From Cliona cf. orientalis (lineage: Eukaryota > Porifera > Demospongiae > Clionaida > Clionaidae), in the NCBI GenBank assembly GCA_963930775.1, contig OZ005689.1:3472001-3536000 (forward strand): DNA of 64,000 nucleotides, given 5' to 3'. Made by a program: the position numbers and the translations under genes. The notes beneath the pieces were generated by a model. The model saw only the letters and a list, made by a program, of their open reading frames with translations, was not told the origin of the DNA and ran no database searches. Shown here piece by piece: positions 46,999 to 57,083 of this stretch. Numbering within the stretch: position 1 is the stretch's first letter; each line of letters begins with the position of its first letter.

Positions 46999-47250
46999 AC
47001 GACTGCTGAGAAGCTTCTGTGCACAGAAGATGAGATTCTGGAAATGCTACTGTCAATAGACACAACCAAGTCAAGTGGGCCAGACGGCATATCAGGTACT
47101 ATGCTGAAACAAACAGCTACCAGCACTGCTCCTGGAATTACAAAGCTCATGAATATGTCAATTCATTCCCGGGGAAATTTCCTACTGCCTGGAAAACATC
47201 GTCTGTTGTTCCAATTCCGAAAGGGAACAATCATACCTGTGTGTCACTGA
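46999..47250 (+). mobile_element. Fragment of a second non-LTR retrotransposon
   Basis: A short reading with TKSSGPDGISGTMLK and SIHSRGNF matches the same N-terminal reverse-transcriptase region as the element at 42950-44411 but differs clearly in sequence. It breaks off after about 80 codons, so only a truncated relic remains. Confidence 0.7.
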
Positions 47251-47364
47251 GATGAAAATGCACACACTACCATCACACTCAAAACTCAGAGCACAACTGA
47301 AGAAAGAGGGTGAGCACACAGCTTTTATGCACAAAGTATGCACACGGTACTAACCACACACACT

Positions 47365-47612
47365 GACAGGACTAGTCTATCTACTGAGAACCAATGGGAG
47401 TCCTTGGGGTGTCCCAAGGACTTCTAAGGGACAAAGGGAACAGACAGGACTAGTCTATCTACTGAGAACCAGTGGGAGTCCTTGGGGTGTCCCAAGGACT
47501 TACAAAGGAACAGACAGGAGCAGAGAGGACTAGTCTATCTACTGAGAGCCAGTGGAAGTCCTTGGGGTGTCCCAAGGACTTCTAAGAGACACTTAAAGGG
47601 AACAGACAGGAC
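47365..47612. repeat. Three tandem copies of a 78-80-bp repeat
   Basis: The unit begins GACAGGACTAGTCTATCTAC and contains GTCCTTGGGGTGTCCCAAGG, an inverted repeat in itself. Copies start at 47365, 47443 and 47523. A hybrid fourth start lies at about 47608. Confidence 0.85.
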
Positions 47613-49653
47613 TAGGCACAGGGACAGACAGGATTGTACATATGAAGATGTGCAGACCCTTATTTATAAAGAAAGGGGACTGGGACTGTCCAAGGGGAAA
47701 GGGAATGCTGTTGGTAAATCTGGACATGAGTGATATGTTATTGTGTTCGGCTGATTTACCATGTTTACCCTTGGAGGTGGTTGGGAATTTTGGAGTTGAA
47801 TAATACTATAATGTAGTGTTTTGACAAGACTATTGCCGATGTATGCATTCTGCGTAAACATAGTGTCAGGCCATGAATATGGGGAAGCTTTGTTGATACT
47901 ATAGGGTGGATCAGTTCAAATGCTGATTTGTCTGTCAATGAATCTCCTATACAAATTTGCATCCCATAAGATTGAAATCAAAATTATACCTATAATAATA
48001 TACTTAAATGCATTTAACCCTCATTGGATTACATGCAACCACAGTATGTAATTTATGGCTTCCCCAAATTGAGGAATGAATGGTTGGTAACACTGCAGGG
48101 CCACTCCTTCATCGACACCTTTATACCATACTATTATTACATTCAGCCAATACATTAAAATAATAATATAGCCAATGGGCCACAGCCGATACAGCATAAA
48201 ACAGCCAATACATGTATAGATAGCGATTAGCAGTAGCCAAAACAGTGCATGCATGCTGCTATAATTATGCAGAGCACAAGACATAACATTATTTCACTTA
48301 ACACTGGATGTGCCACCATTAAAGGGGGAGTGTGTATGTCGGCGACAAAAAAGGATTAATATGACAAGGAGAAAAAAAACAACAGAAAGGGGTGAAGGAG
48401 TGACTGCAAAGGTCCTTTAAATACTATTAATAATGATCTGAAAGTACTAAGACATTCACTTACTACACAAGCCAGTTGCTGCCCCCACCTCAAAAAAATT
48501 CATGTTCGTATTTATAATGGGTGCCCCTACCTACTAATTAATTACTGAATATTGTGCTTACGTTATAAGCCTGTATGTGTGCTTCTGTCTCAATAACAAA
48601 CTCGTGGGACTCCTCATCTTTGACAAGGGCTGCTATTAGACCAGCCACACTAGACGCTTTCAGTTACCACTGGTGTCACACTGCACGAGGACTGAACTCC
48701 TATACATGCCTGAACTGAGATATACACAAGTAAGCTAGATCTTCACCTCTCTCTCAGTTGTTCTCTCTCTCACCCTTCTTAGCTACTTAAGGAACTGGCT
48801 CTAGGCACAGCTTGGGTCTCCCTTTGTACAAACGTTTATGTCTCCATGGAGATGGGTGCCCTCTGTTGCGACCTTTGGTACTCCACCGAACATTAGCAAA
48901 AGCACACTGCATTAACAAGGAATGATGTCATTGATTAAACAGTATAACTCCGCCCCTAGTTCCCATGGTAACCACTGACTGTGTATTTAGGTAATAAGGA
49001 GCTGATTAGATTTTGTTAGAGGGCCTTGTCCTGGCTCCGAGATCTCATTCACTTGTGCTCCGTCATCTGCTTATGAAACAAACAAATAAACAAAAATACG
49101 TATGACCGTAGCTACACTTTAATTCACACAATAGCTGCAACATTCACAGGGGTAGCTAAATAAAAAAAATGTAGCTATTTCAAATTCGCCTTGAGGTTGT
49201 CCTTTGGGCGGAAGCAGTGGAAATGGGGGACAAATATAACTTCGTGGTCTTTGTTACAATCAACTTACATAGTTGCAGGTGTGGCTGTACAATACCAACT
49301 CCTCCTGGGTCTCTTAAACTCTGTCTCCTTCGTATCAGTGGGCAAGTCGTGCGTACCTATCCTGTGCACCCCGAGCTAAAAGTGGATCCTGAGTGCCACA
49401 CAAGCATCCCAGACGTTGAGTAGCATTTCAAGTTTACAACAATTATTCTTGAACCCTAAATAGCTAGCTAATCATATTTTTTTTGTTTATCATGCATGTA
49501 TTTTATGCAGTAGCTAGCAAGGATTGATGGCAATAGCTAACTAGTTGTGTTAGTGTGTGCTCACTTATGTCTTGTTGATATGATTGAAAGTAAAACTTTA
49601 TTTACCGAGTGAAAGTAAATATACGATTTGTTAGGTGTCAACTACGTGTGTAC
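47613..49653. other. Intergenic stretch with no recognised gene
   Basis: Only short chance open frames. No paired ends or clear repeats were identified by eye. Confidence 0.35.
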
Positions 49654-49777
49654 AATTAGTACTGTAACATAGCATGCCTATGATGCTACTAAATCTTTTG
49701 AAAAACACCACTGCTAATTAGTACTGTAACATAGCATGCCTATGATGCCACTAAATCTTTTGAAAAACACCACTGCT
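49654..49777. repeat. Two tandem 62-bp units upstream of R5
   Basis: Units at 49654 and 49716 (AATTAGTACTGTAACATAGC...). A single related unit lies upstream of R6 near 56818, so the upstream regions of R5 and R6 are duplicated together with their first exons. Confidence 0.8.
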
Positions 49778-49992
49778 AATAGCTATACTTGTAGCCATAC
49801 ATAGTACATCATATGATTTTAGCAATTTGGGGAAAATATACAATAATAATTTTTGATAACAACTCACTAGTAGCTCTTTCAAAGCCTATGAAAAATTGAT
49901 ACACATGGGAATCACATCAAAGTCAGCCGGCTTAAAGAATAAATCATTGACAAGTAGCTAACATTATAACTTATCACCCAGATTTCCTACAG

Positions 49993-50760
49993 ATGAAGTC
50001 ATCACCAGATTTTGTTCGGTTGAGCTTTATTTATTTGCTCCAAACCTTCAAGTGCATGCAGGGTAAGTGTGGTTCTACAAGAATCATAATGCAATAATTA
50101 TCACAGTCATTCATATTGTTAGGTACACATCCACCACCAAGTAATCTTCATATCAGTACTGCTAATTTTCTCTCAAGACAACTAACTTTCAGCTGGAGTC
50201 CAGTTGCTTCCGACTGTCATGCTATCCATTACAACATCCTAGCATCAAACTGTGGCAGCTGCCCCACTACCACCAACCACACCAATGTCACCTGTAGTGA
50301 CATTCCAAGCAATGGAAGCACATGTGCATTTGCTGTACAGTCTATGGTTTGTGGGAATATCCTGGGAAATTTTAGTGACTTGATCAGTGTGACCACAATG
50401 AATGGAGATGAAACTAGCATGATCCCAGCTAATGCTAATACTACTGGGAAAGATCAAATTTATATCATGACCACACAACACACTCCATATACACATGTAG
50501 TCATTTACTCTGCCCCAGCCAGCTCGGAAAAGAAGACATTTATCTCATCAATACTGCTAGCAACTCTTTTTGTTATATTGGTGACTATCTCTACTCTAAT
50601 AATTGTTGTACTGATGTGCAAAATAAAGCACAAGCAAGTGACACTAAATCAAGGGTTACCCAGTCCAAATTTATCGCCCAATGTGGAATTGAACACAGTA
50701 ATAGACATTTCCGATAATGTAGCTTATGGTATGTGTACAAGAGGTAGACGCTACTTATGA
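49993..50760 (+). CDS. R5: short receptor, one FN3-like domain, membrane helix, NxxY tail
   Basis: Exon 1 49993-50062 encodes a signal peptide (FVRLSFIYLLQTF) ending CAG G|GTAAGT. Exon 2 50123-50760 holds everything else (235 aa in total). Its FN3-like domain (aa 24 to about 120) has SNCGSCP, NVTC and MVCGN. A linker follows, then a membrane helix at about aa 178-202 (VILVTISTLIIVVLMC) and a tail with DNVAYG, the same motif that ends the R1 tail. No Ig-like exon is present. A strong donor (TTATG|GTATGT) after NVAYG could extend the gene to an exon I did not find; otherwise it stops at 50758. Exon 1 and its upstream DNA are close copies of those of R6. Confidence 0.75.
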
Positions 50761-51610
50761 AAAATTTCAAACAATAATAATAAGTTTTTATAGTTGTTGT
50801 ATACTATGAATAATTGGGGGTGAGTGTCAGTGAGTTCGAGCTATTACATGGTAATATATGGCAGTTTTCATCAATTACCTTTTCTCTCATTTTGGGTATG
50901 TTGCATGAGCTAGTGATGAAGGCATTTAGGCATGACAAGAGTAATTTAAAACTCAGGAGTAGATTAGATAGGAGTGTTGAACTATAGTACAAACGTAGTA
51001 ACAGTGTTCCGGTACACTCCTATCTAATTTACTCCTGATAAAATGGTGGTCAAAATCAACAGTGTTTCAGTAGCTAGAAGATACATATTAATTTTTAAAG
51101 TACATGTGCTGGATCATGGATGGGTTGGCGTTCGATTCTAATCAGTGCTAAGCAGTCAGAGTTATGTGATAATAATATTATGTGACACATGACACATGTA
51201 GCACGATTTCTTTGTTTCTGACAGTAGCAGCACCACCGATCGACACGAGTGACCTTTGTCTAGACTCCTGTATCAAGTTTCTGTGGTTAGCTATGAGTAT
51301 CAGTCTGTCAGTCTGCATTAGTCTTCATCAGTACGTACAATTATTATAAGTTGGATGTCATAGAAAAGAGGCTCATTATATATACAGTTACTGTAGCTAT
51401 TCTAGGCAGCTTTTGTAGGTATCTCGATATAATATTGTTACGAAAAGCAGTTACTTTATGATATCATTAGCTTGAATTTTGGGGGGGCATTGCCCCCCCC
51501 CCCCCCCCCCCCCCCCCCCGGTTCCGCCGCCTATGCATTCTAGCACTCAAGAACTATAATATAGCTATACCCATCTCTACAGAGTGTAAGTTGTAGCTAT
51601 ATATACACCA
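50761..51610. other. Intergenic stretch 3' of R5
   Basis: Segments near 50815-51010 and 51010-51060 contain opposite copies of CTCCTATCTAATCTACTCCTG-like words, suggesting an old inverted repeat. A C-run of about 30 lies at 51497-51520. No gene seen. Confidence 0.4.
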
Positions 51611-52010
51611 TAGGCTCCAACTGTCCCTGAATCTCCGGGACAGTCCCGAATTTTTAGCAACTGTCCCGCGTCCCGGAAGGCTCTACTACAATTGTATTAT
51701 TGGTCCCGGAAGAGGTCCAGACACTGGCATAAACACTGTAGCAGTAGTAGTACAACTAGTCACTTACTTGTGGTAAAATGAACAAGCTGCTTGTGGTAGT
51801 GCCTTACAAACTTTGGTTTTTGCAGTAGCAACACTACAAGAAGTCTACTAGGCTTGCAAATTCATGCTCTAGAAAATATATTCTGGCCATTGTTGTCAAC
51901 AAATTCAATCATATTGGGTGTGGTATGGGTGGAGTTTTAATTAATGATGGGCGTATCTAGTGGGTGTGGTCTATGTCCCTGGAGCTGTTCAGGAAAAGTT
52001 GGAGCCTATG
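51611..52010. mobile_element. Inverted-repeat element, TAGGCTCCAAC ends, 8-bp duplication
   Basis: Ends TAGGCTCCAACTGTCC and AGTTGGAGCCTATG. Direct repeats ATACACCA at 51603-51610 and 52011-52018. An 8-bp duplication is the hAT length. Inside, the CCGGGACAGTCCCGAATTTTT and GTCCCGCGTCCCGGAAG segments are mutually related. Non-coding. Confidence 0.7.
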
Positions 52011-53477
52011 ATACACCATGGATCCACTCTTGCTTTCGTGTGATCAATGTGTTGGTCTATGTCAGAGTTTATCAGGTCTCCTCTGTTATTGAGTTGTCAG
52101 CCTTTAATCTGTATTAGCTATATAATAATATAGTCTTGTTATTGTACTATACACAAAAATATATAATTATACACTCTTTTATGAAAGTCCCCATGACAAT
52201 ATTATCACAAAGGAAAACTTAGAGCTTTCTGTGGCAAAGGAAAAGCAATCTTTTATCATGTGATATACAATGTCATGTGCATGTATGCAAGTAATGTTTG
52301 TAGGCATATCAGAATCCCCAAAAATCGCCTATACATGTAAATAGTACTACACTGTAGTATCCCAAGTGTTGGGTTGGGATCACTTCTGGCATTGCAGGGC
52401 TCCAGGGAAACTCCATAAATATATACCACATACTCAATTATGGTGGCATGCAAATTTAATATTGCTAATGGATAACTTCAATTGACTTGCTCCAGAGCAT
52501 TTCATACTTTTATAAGGGTAACTCAAGGTGCTCATTTCAAAATTTTTAGTAGTTTCAACCATGTTTGAATTTCGAAGTGTTCGGTCAAAAATAGCTCAAT
52601 AAGAATTTTACTGTGTGTAAAAATAACATAATATTATGTACATAATTATGAGAAAATGTGTTGCAAATGAAATTTTTGGTTCAAATCTTCCGTAGCTAGA
52701 CTATAGCTATTTCTTTCAAAAAATACGCTACATGCATGGAAAGTGCACACATTTTAAGCTCGTTGTTGTTTCTAAAGAATTCATGGTTCATCTTATGGAT
52801 AATAATATATTATTATTATTAAGAATAAATTCCATTTCAAAAAACAGTGTAAATATGTGCATATGTGCATGTGCACGTATGAACATGTGTGTACACCACT
52901 ATGAGGGCTTATGTATGTCTTAGAGTGGACGTCTAAACTACCAATAATAACTAGAGCTCTCTAGAGCCCAAAACCCTCGGCGCGTTGCATGGCCTTTGTT
53001 GCACGTACAAGCTGGCAATGGTAACTATGTTGATCTCCTGAGTCCTCACATGCATGCATCTCAAGCTCAAATTGAGGGGTGTCGTACCAGTTTGGAGGTG
53101 GAGTAAGGCCTTATCTCATCTCTGGTCTAGTGACTAGACTAAGCTGTATTCTGTGTAGGCTCACTTTTCTGGTACTATTTGTGACTAGCCTCTCATCTGC
53201 TGATTCTCAGTGATGCTATTACTCATTCTCTTGCTTTCCTTAGGCCAGTGGAATAAACTGGAAGTCACACATACACACACACAGATTTCTGCCATGGAAC
53301 AAATTCAATATATAGGACACTGCTTGCAGACTGGAGGCATTATCAAATCACAAAATACAATAACTCTGAACAGAAAGTGTTGCATGTGAACTGGGTGGTA
53401 GAGAACCAAAGGTGTTAGCCTTGTACCCCCCAAGGGACTGGGTACAAGGCTACAAGCACATTCATATTAGTACTATT
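52011..53477. other. Intergenic stretch with no recognised gene
   Basis: Only chance open frames. A weak match to the start of the AGAGCTCTGTAGAGCAC repeat occurs near 52951. Confidence 0.35.
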
Positions 53478-53609
53478 AAGCTTTTTACTATGCCATATAC
53501 TGTGTACAGTAGATAAGTTTTAAGCTTTTTACTATGCCATATACTGTGTACAGTAGATAAGTTTTAAGCTTTTTACTATGCCATATACTGTGTACAGTAG
53601 ATAAGTTTT
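53478..53609. repeat. Three perfect tandem copies of a 44-bp unit
   Basis: Units starting AAGCTTTTTACTATGCCATA at 53478, 53522 and 53566, identical by eye. The last unit runs straight into the left end of the element at 53607, so the array overlaps that insertion point. Confidence 0.9.
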
Positions 53610-54619
53610 AAGGTACCATTAAATTGCGTGGGCGTGAGGTGGGGGATGTGACACCTAAACCACATCAAAGTCATTAGTGAGGTGCATGTTGTGTAACCAC
53701 GCCCTTTTAATTGCACAGGTCTCAGGGGTGTGGCTGCTAGAGCCGGAAGTGTTCATTTAATATCCTCCATGGACCGGAAGCCGAGCCGGAAGGGAGGGGC
53801 CAGGCCACGCCCAAAACAGCCCCACCCTGTTCCCCAAGGACCACCATTCTCAATCAAGAGCCTACTAACCACCGGATGTCCACCGGAAGCCCACAATCAA
53901 TCCCAATTAAAACACACAGCTTCCTCAAGGCCAAAACACACACAAACACTTGGAGGCCGTTCTGCCACACCGCCCACGCAAGAGCTCACCTCATTTCCTG
54001 TGTGGGCGGAGCAACAACACGTCATCGCAACCACATCCGCTTCAAACCATCGTCAGCTTCCGTCCAGCCGTACAGGCCCCTCGATCGCACCGCCGTACAG
54101 TGCCTCATTAACAGACATGGCCTCACCTTTGACCTCCTGCCACGCCCCCAAAGCCTCCTCGCGGGGTTCAAAGGTCACCACCGCTTCCGGGACACGCCCA
54201 CCTATCGCCGAGGCCAAGTCCCAGGCGCCGATGTCCAAGCACTGGCCCGTGAAGCCACGCCCAATCGGAAGCAATAAAACCTGCATTAACGCACACGCAC
54301 ACACTCCACACAGTGCCAGGAACACGCCCACATGCTTAATTAGGCCTAATAAGCTTTTTTTTTTTTTTAAGTCGTTGCGGTTAATAGTTAAGAAAGAATG
54401 CTTTGATCTTGCTTTGATGTGGGCAATTACCGGCCTTTTCTTCAGGGGCCACTTCCGGTCGCTAATTACACGCGCATAATCATCCCTGGCCGATTCTGGA
54501 CACGCCCACCTTCGACCAAAAGCACTCGTATGGCCTCTTCGGCCACGCCCCTTCACGATTCGCTAATTGAATTAGCCATTCCTGACGCTCACGCCCACGC
54601 AATTAAATGGTACCTTAAA
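53607..54619. mobile_element. GC-rich inverted-repeat element of 1.0 kb
   Basis: Ends TTTAAGGTACCATTAAATTG / CAATTAAATGGTACCTTAAA extend inward through GCGTGGGCGTGAG. The interior is GC-rich compared with its surroundings and has several overlapping open frames on both strands (up to 249 codons), none with a recognisable domain. They are rich in P, R, H and T, as expected from composition. A non-autonomous DNA transposon is the simplest reading; a captured gene piece is possible. Confidence 0.7.
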
Positions 54620-54719
54620 CGGCTGCTGGGAAGCCTTTCAAGTGAATGGGTAGCCCGTAGACACGTACTAATAGACAGTGCAGGACAATGTATACGGTAG
54701 CATGACTTCCGTGTAAATA

Positions 54720-55142
54720 GAGACAAGTGCATTGGGTGTGGCTTGAAGTCAAGAAGCTAAGCAGTTTATACTTCGCTGACTATTGGCAGGCAGGCAGCAG
54801 CTTTACAGTAGTTGTAGCTGGAACCACTTAGTTTGTACCTTGAAAGAAGTCTACTATTGTTCATTCTGTCCATCGAAAAGCTGCCAAGGTGCGTGGAAGG
54901 ATGGTCCTATGGTGGAAGGTAGCGGTCCTGAGCAAATATCGCCAGAACTGGAGAACAAAGCGTTTTCGGCGAAATCCACACAATACATGGCTTTGAAACG
55001 CCATAAGGAATCATATAACACGAGCTTGAGACTCGCAAACGAAGTATATAGCAGTTACAGAGTTAACAGACAGACAGACAGACGGACAGACAGACACACA
55101 GAACGACTACCGTAACCCTACGGCGCATGCGCCGAGGGTTAA
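54720..55142 (+). repeat. Possible interspersed element ending in a GCGCATGCGC palindrome
   Basis: A 110-codon open frame (54783-55115) without a domain runs into an ACAGACAGACGG microsatellite, then CCCTACGGCGCATGCGCCGA and GGGTT. The segment ending near 30660 has a similar finish (GACAGACGG, then TACCCCTTGCGCATGCGC and GGGGTA). The common 3' arrangement suggests a repeat family. Confidence 0.4.
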
Positions 55143-55695
55143 TCATGCATGAAGCCAGCTTCTGAAATTGAAGTGTTAGCTACAATAGCAGCCATACAGG
55201 TATCCACACCAATCATCAGTAGAATAAACAGAGGGGTACTTAGCTACATGCTATATTAATAATAATATTTCAAGTTTGGAGTTAATTATTTTTGAGTTAT
55301 AGGCCTCCAAAGCAATCGACATGTTACATGCCATGCTCCTAGTACACATACACCTGGCCGGCAGAAAAATGGTGATGCTTATATTATAGAAACAGCCATA
55401 ATAAAATTAATATTATGTCTCTGCAACCACTCATTGACAATGAAATTTTTACAGAACAAAGACTAAAATTAAGGCATCTTCAAGCCTCCTTTATTAGGCC
55501 ATACCAAATTGATTATATGTTTCACGGACAGGCTGACTACAAAATTAATGTTGACCCGGGTGGCAGGGAAAAAAATAAAAATAAAAAGATGAATCTCATT
55601 AAAAAATGTCATTAAAAGAAACCATAAACCACCAAAAGTATCCCTCCCATGATTATCACCACAATTCGAGATTTGACAACATCTTGACCACGTTT
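55143..55695. other. Stretch without recognised gene
   Basis: A 66-codon frame at 55415-55615 ends in a lysine/asparagine-rich AT tract and is not supported. Confidence 0.35.
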
Positions 55696-56161
55696 AGGGG
55701 TAGGTAAATTATGCTAATTTTTTGGCCTATAATGCTATTCTTAAATGCTCAAAAAATCCCTAATAATGCTCCAGAAGTGCACCTATAATTCCCAATACAT
55801 TGCCCATTATGCTCTGGTTGAATCATGCAACTATAATGATAATAAAAACCGAGTAGCTGTTAATCAACCTTTGTCACAATACCTGGACTACATAATATTT
55901 TGGACTCATAAAGGGTTGATCAATCAGCTGGTACCCAATTTCGAATCCGAACACATGACAGTGCAAAATTGAAATGGCTGCACTCTATGATAATGTAACT
56001 GAGTCTCCTCATGTCTCATAATATTGCAATTGTGTGCCCTAAAATTCTCAAAATTATGCCAGCTGATGCCTATAATGCTAGCATAATTCTCAAATGCTTA
56101 CACAGTGTCACACCTATTATGCTAAAAATTATGCCAGCATAATTTACCTACCCCTCATTAA
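55696..56161. mobile_element. Inverted-repeat element, AGGGGTAGGTAAATTATGCT ends
   Basis: Inverted ends AGGGGTAGGTAAATTATGCT and AGCATAATTTACCTACCCCT, with 8-bp direct repeats CCACGTTT at 55688-55695 and 56162-56169. Internal repeats of ATAATGCTA-type words. Consistent with a hAT-length duplication; non-coding. Confidence 0.7.
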
Positions 56162-57083
56162 CCACGTTTGACCAGGGTGCATTGCTCAACCATGCATGTA
56201 GCCATGATGCAGATGGCAATCGACAACAAAGTCAGCCACTTCAACTGCACTGTACATGGTGCTGTACTAGTACATGTAGCTATCATTACTAGTACTAGTA
56301 GATTGATGCTCTAATTAATTATAATGTGCTTTTACCACACCCACTCATATCATTTGTCCACACCCACTAATTTATATTTTTTTCCTGATTTCTTATAAAA
56401 ATGGACCCACCGGATCCGTGAAACATGAAATCAAATTGGTGTGGCCTTATTATGTGTAGCGTAAGGAATAATCTAAAATTATTTTGATAAAAAAAGACAT
56501 CTGGAAAAGTGCATGTAGCTAGCTACAAAATTAAATACTAAACTATTAATAATAATTGCTAGATCTGGCTTATTTTCCACTATCTACGGTTCAGTGCATG
56601 TAGCTATGCATGAAAATAATATTGCATGATCTTGTCATGTCCTGAGCATGCATGCATGCATGCACTGGAATAAAAAAACTACCATTAAAGTGTATGTATG
56701 TATGACTGTCCCAACAAAAACTGTCAACTGATTAGCTTTACTGTCGATACATAGGAAAAGAAAACATTACTTTCAGAGAAAGTAAACTGACTTATCAGTT
56801 GTCAACTGCATGTGTATAATTATTACTGTAACATAGCACGCCTATGACGCCACTAAGTCTTCTCAAAACACACCACAATACTTCGAAATTTATGTTGTAT
56901 GTTATACATAGTGCATTATATAGAGTAGTTGGGAAAAAAGTTTATGATAGCGACTCATATTACGTACCACTTTCAATTTCCTACAAACAGTTTTACTGCA
57001 TGGGCTAGAAATCACATCAAGAAGTCAGCCAGCTTAATCATAAAGAACCAGTATAGCTAGCTTGTCAACCACATTTCCTACAG

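Noticed and set aside
53730-54556. 249-codon plus-strand and 167-codon minus-strand frames
   Set aside because: They overlap on opposite strands inside a GC-rich inverted-repeat element, with low-complexity composition and no recognised domain.
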